A stretch of 64,000 nucleotides of DNA from Geminisphaera colitermitum TAV2 (GTDB lineage Bacteria > Verrucomicrobiota > Verrucomicrobiia > Opitutales > Opitutaceae), in the NCBI RefSeq assembly GCF_000171235.2, contig NZ_ABEA03000091.1, positions 57,075-121,074 of the forward strand. The letters are read 5' to 3'. Made by a program: the position numbers and the translations under genes. Positions 34,238 to 42,529 of this stretch are shown in pieces. The notes beneath the pieces were generated by a model that had not been told where the DNA came from, did not search any database, and saw nothing but the letters and a program-made list of their open reading frames with translations. The number at the start of each line of letters is the position of its first letter. The first letter of the stretch is position 1.

Positions 34238-34335
34238 AGCGAAGCCGGTTGCCTGTCACGATCAGTGCTATTTCCGTGCTGCGCACGGGCACCGATCGCG
34301 CCAGGCAACCGGCTCGCTCAGTTTGGACGTTGGGC
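34221..34335 (+). repeat. attC 22
   Basis: GGCTAAC to GTTGGGC, 115 bp; stem GCCGGTTGCCTG / CAGGCAACCGGC. Confidence 0.85.
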
Positions 34336-34342
34336 GAAAGAA

Positions 34343-34744
34343 ATGCACCGACTACTGTTCCTCCTATTGATCACGTCGGGGGCAATCGCAGCCGACAAGA
34401 GCTACCGCGCGACGATGATCGCGTGCCAAGAAAAAGAAGAAACGTTGGTTTCGGGCACTTACAGCGCCTTCTTGACTCTTATTGCGAAGCGAGAGCTGCC
34501 GAAAGAAGGATTGCGATTTCCGATTCGTCTGGCTGAAAGGCGCGTGGATGGGTTTCTCGTCTCACGCGGATTCTACGTTTCGCCGAATGAACTTCGCGGC
34601 TTCGAGATTTTCGTGCCCCAAGACTGCGTTGTGGAGAAGGACGGCATTCTCATTTCCTCCACTGTGCTCGTGATCGCCAGCGAAGATTCAAAGCAAGGCT
34701 TCACTTTGCTCGCCTTAAAACGAAAAAGCCCAACCAGTCGCTAG
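34343..34744 (+). CDS. cassette: exported protein, unknown
   Basis: 133 residues with a signal peptide (MHRLLFLLLITSGAIAA). The mature part has ACQEKEETLVSGTYSAFLTL and a beta-rich middle (FPIRLAERRVDGFLVSRGFY). No family recognised. The stop lies inside attC 23. Confidence 0.68.
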   Translation: MHRLLFLLLITSGAIAADKSYRATMIACQEKEETLVSGTYSAFLTLIAKRELPKEGLRFPIRLAERRVDGFLVSRGFYVSPNELRGFEIFVPQDCVVEKDGILISSTVLVIASEDSKQGFTLLALKRKSPTSR

Positions 34745-34835
34745 AGCCAATGCGATTGTTCCTACGCTGGTTTTCGGAAAGCATCCTTGGCTTTCGTTAC
34801 TCCTTATCTCGCATGACTCATCTTTAACGTTAGCA
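34728..34835 (+). repeat. attC 23
   Basis: GCCCAAC to GTTAGCA, 108 bp; the last box is off consensus. Confidence 0.8.
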
Positions 34836-34841
34836 AAAAAT

Positions 34842-35567
34842 ATGAAAAACCGAGTTGCTATTGTAACTGGTGCAGCGGGAAAAGGAATTGGCCGCAGCAC
34901 GGCATTGACGCTTGCACGAGACGGTGCTCGCATTGTGGTAAACTATCGCAGCTCAGATAAAGATGCGGCTCGCGTAGCTGACCAGATTACCTCAAGAGGT
35001 GGAGACGCCATCACATGCAAAGCAGACGTTACTGTGGCTGACGACTGCACCCGTTTGGTCGAACGGACTATTGAGGCATTTGGCACGGTCGATATTCTTG
35101 TTATTGGTCCAGGGGCAGGCTGGCACCCTGCTTCGTTGGACAAGTTATCCGGGAGCGATGTTTTATCGGACAGTCATGCGGAACTTGCTCCCATCTGCTA
35201 CCTGATAGAACAGGTAGTCCCAATTATGAAGTCCCGGTCTTTCGGACGCATTGTTGGCATTGGCGTAAACCTCTCGAAACCTTCTCCTGCTTTTGCCTAC
35301 AACGCTGCGAAAGGAGCAAGAGCGGCATATTTTGACCAAGCATGGCTATCACTATGGGCGTTGGGAATTACGATGAATCTGGTCTGCCCCGGACCGGTCG
35401 GTGAGATTGCGTCGTTGGAAGAAGCAGTTGCCTTGTCTGACCATGCCGCTGCATGGGATCGGAGATCGACTACCACTCCCCAAGATGTGGCTGAGATTAT
35501 CTCATTTCTCGTTTCTGATCGGGCGGCGTTTCTGACGGGAGCCAAGATTCCATTTATGTTTAAGTGA
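34842..35567 (+). CDS. cassette: SDR-family oxidoreductase
   Basis: 241 residues of the classical short-chain dehydrogenase type. The NAD(P)-binding motif is TGAAGKGIGR (residues 9-18), and the catalytic pair is YNAAK (Tyr about 153, Lys about 157), with VNLSKPSP before it where the catalytic Ser is expected. NLVCPGPV is the usual turn after the active site. It resembles 3-oxoacyl-ACP reductases; the central segment after DILVIGPGAG is atypical, so the substrate is unknown. The start is 6 bp after the attC core. Confidence 0.85.
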   Translation: MKNRVAIVTGAAGKGIGRSTALTLARDGARIVVNYRSSDKDAARVADQITSRGGDAITCKADVTVADDCTRLVERTIEAFGTVDILVIGPGAGWHPASLDKLSGSDVLSDSHAELAPICYLIEQVVPIMKSRSFGRIVGIGVNLSKPSPAFAYNAAKGARAAYFDQAWLSLWALGITMNLVCPGPVGEIASLEEAVALSDHAAAWDRRSTTTPQDVAEIISFLVSDRAAFLTGAKIPFMFK

Positions 35568-35568
35568 T

Positions 35569-35681
35569 GGCTAACAAGGCGCTGCACCTAACGCCTACCC
35601 GCGTCACACTTCCTGCTGGTCGCTTCGCTCCCGTGCAGGAAGTGTGACGCGGGTAGGCGTAGGTGAGCTTCGACGTTCGCC
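35569..35681 (+). repeat. attC 24
   Basis: GGCTAAC to GTTCGCC, 113 bp, with a long perfect stem (CCTACCCGCGTCACACTTCC and inverse). Confidence 0.82.
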
Positions 35682-35685
35682 TAAG

Positions 35686-36078
35686 ATGAGCAACGTGAGC
35701 ACTCCAAAACCTTATGAAGAGTGGCGGATTACACAAGGAGACCGCGCAGAAGATGCCGCCTATGTATTTGGATATTATTTCATGCGCCATTGCCGGGCGG
35801 AAGCCTTAAAGATTGCGGCTTCTAAGCCATTGCCGACCACACAAGAAGCATACGATACGACAGTTTCCGAAGCAGTTGATACCGCGCTACACAATGTTAT
35901 GGATTTGCTAGAAGGTTTCTGGCGCACAGAAGCAGGCCCGAACCATACAGCAGAGTTTGCATTGGCGGTTCGTGTGTGCGACCGAGAAAGAAAGATTTTA
36001 GAGCGCATAGATATTTCCCCCTGTTTGCTTGATTTGCCAATAGGATTTTGGAAGTGGCGCGGCGGAGAGTTTCGATGA
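35686..36078 (+). CDS. cassette: soluble helical protein, unknown
   Basis: 130 residues, acidic and helical: YEEWRITQGDRAEDAAYVFG, then HNVMDLLEGFWRTEAGPNHT and a basic/aromatic end GFWKWRGGEFR. No signal or membrane helix and no recognised family; size and composition resemble immunity-type proteins, which is not evidence of function. Confidence 0.62.
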   Translation: MSNVSTPKPYEEWRITQGDRAEDAAYVFGYYFMRHCRAEALKIAASKPLPTTQEAYDTTVSEAVDTALHNVMDLLEGFWRTEAGPNHTAEFALAVRVCDRERKILERIDISPCLLDLPIGFWKWRGGEFR

Positions 36079-36085
36079 AGAAAGA

Positions 36086-36175
36086 GGCGAACCAGTCGTT
36101 AGAGCCAACGCGGATGGACGATTGTCCTGCAATTTAACCGTTGCAGCTCCGCGTGGCTCAGCTGTAACGTTGGGC
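36086..36175 (+). repeat. attC 25
   Basis: GGCGAAC to GTTGGGC, 90 bp. Confidence 0.75.
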
Positions 36176-36190
36176 TAAGCAATTCTTCCT

Positions 36191-36697
36191 ATGAAATCCA
36201 GCATACTAACCATAATCGCGCTTGCAGCGGCCAGCATAGCGAGCGCCGAAACCGCAGTCGTTCTCGAGCAAAAGGGTTCACCGCTTAAGATCACAAGCTA
36301 CGAAGCCGTCTTTGAGCCGGAGTCCCGTGGTCGCTACGACTCACATTCGGACCGCATCAAACACTCACTCAAGTATTCGAACGTTTCTGAGAAGAAAATT
36401 GTGGCATTGAGGATCGGAATTGCGGCCTTCGATGCGTTCAACAATTTCATGGGAAGATTTGGCGGAGTCTCCATCGAAGAGCTTGCGCCTAAAGTGGAGA
36501 CTGATGGTGTTTGGACTCAGTCGCCCTACGCTGCCTTCCTGTTTAAGAAGTATGGGACGGGCGTGGTTTATGTTTCGGAGCTCCGATTCGAGGATGGCAC
36601 ATTCTGGCGCGCGGACATGGATAGCGTTCTGGCTCAGATGCGGAAGTTCGAAGCGACCCTCGAAAAGGATGATCTCAAAGAGAAGACCGGAAAATAA
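36191..36697 (+). CDS. cassette: exported protein, unknown
   Basis: 168 residues with a clear signal peptide (MKSSILTIIALAAASIASAE). The mature part is beta-rich (KITSYEAVFEPESRGRYDSH, then SNVSEKKIVALRIGIAAFDA), as in small periplasmic domains. No family recognised. Confidence 0.7.
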   Translation: MKSSILTIIALAAASIASAETAVVLEQKGSPLKITSYEAVFEPESRGRYDSHSDRIKHSLKYSNVSEKKIVALRIGIAAFDAFNNFMGRFGGVSIEELAPKVETDGVWTQSPYAAFLFKKYGTGVVYVSELRFEDGTFWRADMDSVLAQMRKFEATLEKDDLKEKTGK

Positions 36698-36700
36698 AAG

Positions 36701-36799
36701 GCCCAACAAGGCGATGCAGCCAACTCCGGTAGCTGTCACGCCTCGTGCTGTCGCACGAGTCGCGCCATCTACCTCCGTGGCTGATCTTCGATGTTGGGC
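36701..36799 (+). repeat. attC 26
   Basis: GCCCAAC to GTTGGGC, 99 bp. Confidence 0.9.
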
Positions 36800-36805
36800 A
36801 AAAAT

Positions 36806-37207
36806 ATGAAGCTATGCGTGGGCATCATTATTTCGCTCCTAGTCGGCGCAGCCAGCATGTTTTATTTCATGCCAGCCGACAGTCAGTCCGAATCAGATGA
36901 GCCACCAGCTGAAGCCACTGCCTTACTGAAAGATGCACTTACTGCTATACAGTCCCGAGACTACGCCACATTCGGCAGAATCACGCATCTAACCGATGAT
37001 TTCAAGGTGATCATATTGGAGCATTCCAGAGAATTACTGGCTAGAGATTTTAAGACGAATTATACATTGGATTATATTTCTAAAATAAAAATATCAGAAA
37101 CGGAAGTGCGCTATATCTGGAAGGCGGTCTCGCAAGAAACCGATAAAGAAGGAATTATTTCACTTTGGGTAAGCGAAAACCAGATAGCTTATTTTAAAAT
37201 CGAATGA
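36806..37207 (+). CDS. cassette: signal-anchored protein, unknown
   Basis: 133 residues. The N-terminal hydrophobic segment MKLCVGIIISLLVGAASMFY is followed by a Ser/Glu-rich linker and a small alpha/beta domain (EATALLKDALTAIQSRDYAT, ... EVRYIWKAVSQETDKEGIIS), like the short NTF2-type domains that follow lipoprotein signals. No family recognised. Confidence 0.65.
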   Translation: MKLCVGIIISLLVGAASMFYFMPADSQSESDEPPAEATALLKDALTAIQSRDYATFGRITHLTDDFKVIILEHSRELLARDFKTNYTLDYISKIKISETEVRYIWKAVSQETDKEGIISLWVSENQIAYFKIE

Positions 37208-37220
37208 TGAAAACCACGGA

Positions 37221-37333
37221 GCCCAACTAGGCACTACAGACAACGACCCGCAGCTCCACGACTTCGATTATCTTTACCAATGCGATTCCACCCAGTATTC
37301 TGTGCGGGTCGTGTCTGACCTTAAACGTTGGCA
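37221..37333 (+). repeat. attC 27
   Basis: GCCCAAC to GTTGGCA, 113 bp, with a stem class (ACGACCCGCA / TGCGGGTCGT) not shared with other sites. Confidence 0.75.
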
Positions 37334-37348
37334 GAATTAAAAACAAAA

Positions 37349-38425
37349 ATGGCAAACTATATAGATAAACTGATTCTAAGCGAATCCTACATTTACATAG
37401 CGGATTATGAGCTTACCTCTGACGCCGAAGCCAAGATTAGGCGCATGCTCGAGGCTAGCATCAGACTAAGATCGCCGTATTTTTTCCAAGCGGACGTAAA
37501 CTATGAACTCAAAGTAGAGAGTGGATCGTTAACAATTAAATGCACTATTTTAGGAAGTCTTGCTGCGTTTCTGCTCTCGTCCGCAAATTTTCGCGAGGCA
37601 GTTGATCAAGCATACGAAAGCTCGAAGTATTTTTCGAGATCGATTGTAGTTGATGGCATAGTTGCATCGGAGCGACCCATGTATCGAGTTGATGCTAAGG
37701 AAGCTCGATTGGGTGTTCCAGGTCGCCTTAAGCGCCTGATTATCAAACTAGCGGGTCTTTCCACCTTTTCTGCAAATTGGAAGTCTGAGCACCTAAAAAA
37801 AGAACTCATCGCCTTAAATAAGGAAATAAAAAATATTTACGATGACATAGGCGATAGCCATGAGAGGAAGTTAATCTCAGATGGGCTCATGACGATACTA
37901 AATCAGGATTTCCCAAAGATTCTGGCGACTGCGCCCTCTGCCCAAGAATTCAAGAATTTCGAAATCCGTAACAATACTTTATTTGCCGATACTATAAACA
38001 TAGTGCTCGATGGGAAAACGCCCGAGCGTAAATCACTAGAGATTGATTGGAAATTAATCAGTAGTCTGTTTATTGCCTTATCAAGCCTATACCTACACTT
38101 CAGAAAAGGAGGTGACAAAAACCAATCCGTTACTTCAGATGGATCATTTAGTGGACTTAATAATGTTTCGACTGAAGCACTTGCAGCTTCAATCAGCGTT
38201 AAGCAAGTGACCGCTCTTAAAAAGATTGCGGAAGAGGAAAAGGCAAAAATGGAAAACCTTGCAAAAGACGATTCAAAAACCGATTTATTTAAAGAAGAGG
38301 CTGCGAGTCAGAGTCGAAAACGAATCTGCAAGAGGTTAAAATCTATAGAGAAAGAGCTTGGGCGCCTCCCTGCGATTTCCGAACTACTTAAACTGTATTC
38401 AGAATTTAAATGTAAGGAAGAATGA
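37349..38425 (+). CDS. cassette: large soluble protein, unknown
   Basis: 358 residues. An N-terminal alpha/beta part (YIDKLILSESYIYIADYELT, later LTIKCTILGSLAAFLLSSAN) is followed by lysine/glutamate-rich helices and a possible amphipathic helix (LISSLFIALSSLYLHF). The C-terminal half is coiled-coil-like (ALKKIAEEEKAKMENLAKDD). No recognised family. Second largest cassette product. Confidence 0.65.
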   Translation: MANYIDKLILSESYIYIADYELTSDAEAKIRRMLEASIRLRSPYFFQADVNYELKVESGSLTIKCTILGSLAAFLLSSANFREAVDQAYESSKYFSRSIVVDGIVASERPMYRVDAKEARLGVPGRLKRLIIKLAGLSTFSANWKSEHLKKELIALNKEIKNIYDDIGDSHERKLISDGLMTILNQDFPKILATAPSAQEFKNFEIRNNTLFADTINIVLDGKTPERKSLEIDWKLISSLFIALSSLYLHFRKGGDKNQSVTSDGSFSGLNNVSTEALAASISVKQVTALKKIAEEEKAKMENLAKDDSKTDLFKEEAASQSRKRICKRLKSIEKELGRLPAISELLKLYSEFKCKEE

Positions 38426-38532
38426 GCCCAACCAGTAGATGGAGCCAATGCGATTGTTGCTACGCAGGTATTTGTAAAGCATTTTGATTTTTGTTACTCG
38501 CCATCTCGCATGGCTCATCTATAACGTTAGGC
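38426..38532 (+). repeat. attC 28
   Basis: GCCCAAC to GTTAGGC, 107 bp, directly after the stop codon. Confidence 0.88.
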
Positions 38533-38538
38533 AGAAAT

Positions 38539-38922
38539 ATGATCGAGCGCGAGCAAATGACATTTATCGCCCAAGGCGAACGATTCTACCCATCGAGAGT
38601 GACTGCGCCATACTCATCCAGCCATAATCCGGGGGTTATCGGCAAGCTTGGCCGCTATAAAGATCGGCCCGTTCCTTATGGAGTAGCAGATTTCCAAGTT
38701 CCCGAAGTCGAAAAAGAAAAGATTGCTTACCTGCATCGTATAGTTTCACCACACCTGAAAGCGTTACGTGCAGCGGGAGCCGAAGAGTTTCGGCTGCATA
38801 TTTCTTATTTTTGTCGATCGCAGTGTGCGATTGGTTTTTCCCGTGAAGAGATAAGGATGTTATCAGAACTTGAGTGCGATTTACCCATTGATTGCTATAC
38901 AGAAAATGAAGAAGGAGCCTAA
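38539..38922 (+). CDS. cassette: soluble protein, unknown
   Basis: 127 residues: EREQMTFIAQGERFYPSRVT, a Gly/Pro/Arg turn (GVIGKLGRYKDRPVPYG) and LHISYFCRSQCAIGFSREEI. The overall pattern (HISYFCRSQCAIGFS) is compact and soluble. No family recognised. The stop TAA lies in the following GCCTAAC. Confidence 0.65.
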   Translation: MIEREQMTFIAQGERFYPSRVTAPYSSSHNPGVIGKLGRYKDRPVPYGVADFQVPEVEKEKIAYLHRIVSPHLKALRAAGAEEFRLHISYFCRSQCAIGFSREEIRMLSELECDLPIDCYTENEEGA

Positions 38923-39004
38923 CAAGCCGTCCAGTAGCTATCACGCCTCGTGCTGACGCACGAGTCGCGCCATCTACCTCCGTGGCTGAGCTTTGACGTT
39001 CGGC
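38917..39004 (+). repeat. attC 29
   Basis: GCCTAAC to GTTCGGC, 88 bp; one inner box (GATGCAGCCAATTCCG) is deleted. Confidence 0.78.
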
Positions 39005-39037
39005 AGAAGAAGATACGCTTTCGTCGCTATACATAAA

Positions 39038-39271
39038 ATGAGAGCCAAAGCCGTTTATTTGCTCTATCACGTGCATGAAATTAGCACCGATGAAAAAGAC
39101 ACGAAGCTCATTGGAGTATACTCCAGCCGGAAAGCAGCAGAAGAAGCGCAGGCGCGGTCGTCGAAGCTCCCAGGCTTCAAAAAGCATCCAGACGGATTTA
39201 TCATTGACCGCTATGTCTTGAATCAAGATGAATGGACATCTGGTTTTGTCACCGTCAGAAATCAGAAATGA
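39038..39271 (+). CDS. cassette: small conserved protein of the YLLYHVHE...GVYSS type
   Basis: 77 residues: AVYLLYHVHEISTDEKDTKL, IGVYSSRKAAEEAQ, PGFKKHPDGFIIDRY and WTSGFVTV. This order (H-x-H, a stress-like IGxYSS turn, PGF, DGF, GF) matches a widespread family of small proteins of unknown function often found on mobile DNA. The start is 34 bp after the attC core. Confidence 0.7.
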   Translation: MRAKAVYLLYHVHEISTDEKDTKLIGVYSSRKAAEEAQARSSKLPGFKKHPDGFIIDRYVLNQDEWTSGFVTVRNQK

Positions 39272-39278
39272 AAAATGA

Positions 39279-39377
39279 GCCGAACAAGGTGATACAGCCA
39301 ATTCCGGTAGCTGTTAAGTCTCGTGCTTTCGCACGAGCCGCGCCAACTACCTTCATGGCTGAGCTTGGACGTTAAGC
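39279..39377 (+). repeat. attC 30
   Basis: GCCGAAC to GTTAAGC, 99 bp. Confidence 0.85.
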
Positions 39378-39389
39378 AAAATACCGAGC

Positions 39390-39879
39390 ATGAAACCTAA
39401 AAGCATTCTCATTATATTGTTCATATTTCCAATCTGCATTTATGCCCAAAACAATGAAAAACCTAGCTTTGAGAATATTATTGGAAGATTGTTTTTAGTG
39501 TTATCGTCCGAAAATCTGATTTGTGGAGAAAAAATCGAGCCGTTAAATCGTTTTTTTATTTGGACGAATGCAGAAAAATCTCCCGAGCATCTTATTCATA
39601 CAAAAACTGATTGGGATAAACATATGGGAAGATGGATGATGATGCCAAAGGAGAACGGAATTGTCTTGGAAATATCTAAAACAACTCTTGGCGTTATGTT
39701 TCAACAACCGACGGTAATTCCAATGCATGATAAGAAAAAAAAAGATCTTTTGTTTCTCTATTAATTTACAAGATGGGCATGTTGTAATTATAGGAAGTTA
39801 TGGTGATTTGTTTCCGGTGCGCAGCATAGATGATATCTTACGACTCTCTGAGAGTCCTGTGCCAATTCGAGAAGAATAA
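39390..39879 (+). pseudogene. cassette: exported protein, frameshifted at an A9 run
   Basis: A signal peptide (MKPKSILIILFIFPICIYAQ) and a mature part run in frame to 39764. At a run of nine A (39735-39743) the other frame continues the protein: FCFSINLQDGHVVIIGSYGD, then LFPVRSIDDILRLSESPVPI, ending at 39879, 4 bp before attC 31. The continuation ending right at the cassette edge shows it belongs to the gene. Either a frameshift mutation, slippage at the A run or a sequence error. No family recognised. Confidence 0.7.
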
Positions 39880-39883
39880 AGAG

Positions 39884-39998
39884 GCCTAACAAGGCGCTAG
39901 AACCAACGCGACTGGCGTCGCGTTGTTCGGCGCTTCTACACGCAATCGAGACCGCAATTTTGTGTTCGCAGTCGCATGGCTCATCTTTGATGTTAGGC
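39884..39998 (+). repeat. attC 31
   Basis: GCCTAAC to GTTAGGC, 115 bp. Confidence 0.85.
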
Positions 39999-40013
39999 AA
40001 AAAATCGAATTCT

Positions 40014-40319
40014 ATGGCTAAAAATATAGACTACAATCCAGATGTTATTCAGAGCTTTGCAAATAAGCTCTATACACAAGCGAAGCAGCTATTCCTGAGC
40101 TATGCACTAGGAGGCATACTTGTTGGTTTGCTTGGTGGTTATTTTCTAGGACGTGTTACGTCTCCTGGAAACGAACTGCTTATCGCAATGGTTTGCGCAA
40201 TTCTTCTTTGTTTCATATCATTATCATCTGCACGCGCTAAAGCTTTTGCGCTGAAGTTACAGGCACAACAAGCGCTGTGCCAAATCGCAATAGAGAAAAA
40301 TACAAGGAAAGACGCCTAA
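40014..40319 (+). CDS. cassette: two-helix membrane protein, unknown
   Basis: 101 residues. Two adjacent helices (YALGGILVGLLGGYFLGRV and LLIAMVCAILLCFISLSS) sit between an amphipathic N-terminus and a basic Ala/Gln-rich tail. No family recognised. The stop TAA is within GCCTAAC of attC 32. Confidence 0.68.
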   Translation: MAKNIDYNPDVIQSFANKLYTQAKQLFLSYALGGILVGLLGGYFLGRVTSPGNELLIAMVCAILLCFISLSSARAKAFALKLQAQQALCQIAIEKNTRKDA

Positions 40320-40421
40320 CAAGGCGCCAGAGCCAATGCGATTGTTGCTACGCTGGTTTTCGCAAGGCATTTTTAGTAATCTAAACTCAGAGCCTCGCAT
40401 GGCTCATCTTGAACGTTGCTC
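40315..40421 (+). repeat. attC 32
   Basis: GCCTAAC to GTTGCTC (degenerate), 107 bp. Confidence 0.75.
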
Positions 40422-40433
40422 TAGCTAACAGAA

Positions 40434-41210
40434 ATGCGCTCCCGCCCTGCATATTTCGTCTTTTGGCTGCCCGCAATCACATTGTGCGGAATTGTCGCGG
40501 GTTATTTTCTTGTGATGTGGTCGAACGCACCAAGAATTCCATCGCAAGGTATGGAAGCGCTTATCGCGCTTCCATACACATTTGTTTCATTGGTGATGGC
40601 GCCCTTTATAGTCGGACTTGGGATTTTATTATGGCAGCGGCCCCGTCGTGCAGCACTGAAGCTAGCATACGTTATTCCGACGATTATTCTGACTGTTGGC
40701 GGAGTATTTGGATTTTATGTTACACCGAGAGCAAGTACCGCCACATACGAAATCCCCCTGTCATTTGTAGATGAGCAAGGGAAGCCTGTCTCCGATCTTG
40801 CCGTAAAGGTAGTCCATTCGTCACCCCGCTTCGACATCATCAGAGGCGGCAAGACACGCCGAGAAGAGGCATTCCAAGTTGCCACGAGTGAATTCAATCT
40901 CACAAAAACAAAAGGAGAAGAGACCGAAATAAGAATTGAGAAGAACGGATACTACCTCACCAAAGTTACAATTCCTCATGTCTGGCCTGCGAAACGAGAT
41001 TATGGACTTCAACGGATTCATATTGAATGGCAGAAGGACTGGAGTGGCGGACGTTGGGGCGTGGACGCCTGCCAAGCGGCAATGAACTGGCCATTGAAGA
41101 GTAAAGAACATTTCAATGTCATAATGCTTGATTTTTCTGCACCTGCCATATCTCCACTTTCAGAATATACAGAAGAAGATTCTCGTGCTCTACAGAATGC
41201 AAATAAATAA
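40434..41210 (+). CDS. cassette: membrane protein with extracytoplasmic beta domain, unknown
   Basis: 258 residues. Three N-terminal transmembrane helices (FWLPAITLCGIVAGYFLVMW, FVSLVMAPFIVGLGILLW, VIPTIILTVGGVFGFYV) are followed by a beta domain starting YEIPLSFVDEQGKPVSDLAV, a pattern seen in carboxypeptidase-regulatory-like folds. No specific family is recognised. Starts 12 bp after attC 32. Confidence 0.65.
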   Translation: MRSRPAYFVFWLPAITLCGIVAGYFLVMWSNAPRIPSQGMEALIALPYTFVSLVMAPFIVGLGILLWQRPRRAALKLAYVIPTIILTVGGVFGFYVTPRASTATYEIPLSFVDEQGKPVSDLAVKVVHSSPRFDIIRGGKTRREEAFQVATSEFNLTKTKGEETEIRIEKNGYYLTKVTIPHVWPAKRDYGLQRIHIEWQKDWSGGRWGVDACQAAMNWPLKSKEHFNVIMLDFSAPAISPLSEYTEEDSRALQNANK

Positions 41211-41320
41211 AGCTAACAAGGCGCTGCACCCAACGGCTACCCGCGTCACGCCTCCTGCTGTCGCTTCGCTCCTTGCAGGAGTCGCGCCACGGGCAGTCGT
41301 GGGTGGGCTCGACGTTGCGT
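41211..41320 (+). repeat. attC 33
   Basis: AGCTAAC to GTTGCGT, 110 bp; long stem with CTACCCGCGTCACGCCTCC and inverse. Confidence 0.78.
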
Positions 41321-41365
41321 GCATTGGACGAAAGCCGAAGTAATGGCGAACACAGGAGGAATGAG

Positions 41366-41989
41366 ATGGCAGACGTACCAACTATCGTCAAAATAAAATC
41401 GATAGAACCGCTTGATCAGCCGCGCCTACGGGAAACCTTGGAAAAGGTTCTTGAGCATGCGGCGTCACACTTCGAGCAAGTCAACTATTGTTTGGTCGGG
41501 ACAGCTGCCGCCATGTTGCATGGCGTTCCCTTGTCCGCCGCAGGCGATGTGGACTTCCTGATGAAGGAACGTACCCATGTGGACGCCTTTGCTGTGGCAC
41601 TCTCTTCTTTTCCCGCTCTCACGCCACCAACTCTCTTGGAGGGAGCCAAGCAATATTACGCCGCTTACAATGTAAACGCTATCAAAGTCGAGGCGAGCAC
41701 GGTTGAGGTGACTACAGATTCTGTTTATATCGAGACGTTTGGAGACGGCCCATGGAAGTATCAGACTCTGATTGCGGTGGGGCCGTACCGTGTGCCGACG
41801 GTTGCATTGGAACTGCGTCTCGCCACAGAACTGCTGCGGAACCGCCCGGACCGATACGAACCAATGATTACATGGATGAAGCAGAATGGCTGCGACGCTG
41901 ACCTGTTAGGCCATGCCATGAAAGCTCGGAGGCTATCACCGGAGATACAGCACAGTATTCTCGCTCAAGTCAGCGGGGGAGCGGTCTAG
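41366..41989 (+). CDS. cassette: nucleotidyltransferase-fold protein
   Basis: 207 residues. The N-terminal half has YCLVGTAAAMLHGV followed by GDVDFLMKERTHVD: the G-[T/S]-x(n)-G-D-V-D-F pattern of DNA polymerase beta-like nucleotidyltransferases (for example AbiEii/MNT or aminoglycoside types). A later VPTVALELRLATELLRNRPD segment fits the helix after the fold. The reading ends in a degenerate half attC, and the next gene's start is lost. Possible roles include a resistance or toxin-type transferase; undetermined. A good ribosome-binding site (GGAGGAATGAG) precedes the chosen start, unlike most cassettes. Confidence 0.7.
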   Translation: MADVPTIVKIKSIEPLDQPRLRETLEKVLEHAASHFEQVNYCLVGTAAAMLHGVPLSAAGDVDFLMKERTHVDAFAVALSSFPALTPPTLLEGAKQYYAAYNVNAIKVEASTVEVTTDSVYIETFGDGPWKYQTLIAVGPYRVPTVALELRLATELLRNRPDRYEPMITWMKQNGCDADLLGHAMKARRLSPEIQHSILAQVSGGAV

Positions 41990-42002
41990 CAAAGCGTTGC
42001 AC
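41984..42002 (+). repeat. half of attC 34 (rest deleted)
   Basis: GTCTAGCAAAGCGTTGCACC resembles the left boxes of neighbouring sites (GCCTAAC AAGGCG TTGCACC) but runs directly into the next gene, so the right half is gone. Confidence 0.55.
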
Positions 42003-42308
42003 CTCGACGCGCTCCAGCGTTTGTCAGAATGGTATGCCTCCCAGTGCGACGGCGATTGGTAGCACAGCTACGGCTTTAAGATTTCGACTCTCGATAATCC
42101 CGGCGTCGCCATTGAGGTCGATCTTCGGGACACGCCACTCGCGGCGGTGCCGTTTGAAGAGAAGAAAGACCATTACGAATCTTCCATCGATTGGATGGTG
42201 TGCAGTCGGACCGAGGATTATTTCGTCGGAAGAGGCGCGCCAGGAAGGCTGGAGGACATCGTTCTCGCATTTCTCGCGTGGGCGGAGCGCCACCCCAAAG
42301 AAGGCTAA
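42003..42308 (+). pseudogene. cassette: Imm53-like immunity protein, interrupted
   Basis: Reads LDALQRLSEWYASQCDGDW, then a TAG stop at 42060-42062, then HSYGFKISTLDNPGVAIEVD, LRDTPLAAVPFEEKK, IDWMVCSRTEDYFVGRGAPG and LEDIVLAFLAWAERHPKEG to a TAA at 42306-42308 inside the next attC box. The order and spacing match the Imm53 immunity family of polymorphic toxin systems, in which the stop replaces the Glu of GDWEHSYG. The start codon is missing because the 5' end is fused to half attC 34. Clearly decayed; no cognate toxin nearby. Confidence 0.7.
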
Positions 42309-42516
42309 CCAGCCGCGAGAGCGGCTGTGGCTCATCTATGATGTTAGAGCATTTTCGGTTTATTTTGTCTCACGCGGAGGCGCGGAGAACGCAGAGGGAG
42401 GGAAATGTAATATTTTTAATTTACTTATACCTAGTGACATGAGTTTTCTCTGCGTCTCTGTGTCTCTGCGTGATCTCTTAAATCTTGCGACAAATTGAAC
42501 CGACAATGCTCTAGGC
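42303..42516 (+). repeat. attC 35, short, split by a MITE
   Basis: GGCTAAC (42303-42309), stem CCGCGAGAGCGG, then GTTA | MITE | GGC: with the insertion and one TA removed it reads GTTAGGC. About 47 bp without the insert. Confidence 0.7.
42347..42511. mobile_element. MITE with 12-bp TIRs in attC 35 (TA duplication)
   Basis: 165 bp with inverted ends GAGCATTTTCGG / CCGACAATGCTC, flanked by TA (42345-42346 and 42512-42513). Inside are facing copies of a TCACGCGGAGGCGCGGAG / CTCTGCGTCTCTGTGTCTCT repeat also found in ilvD and at 11980. No gene. TA duplications suggest mobilisation by an IS630- or IS5-type transposase. Confidence 0.78.
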
Positions 42517-42529
42517 AAAATTAGATCCA

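Noticed and set aside
23100..42516. Regular repeats with spacers as a CRISPR array
   Set aside because: Repeats are 88-115 bp imperfect palindromes with variable centres and gene-sized spacers; no cas genes. They fit attC sites.
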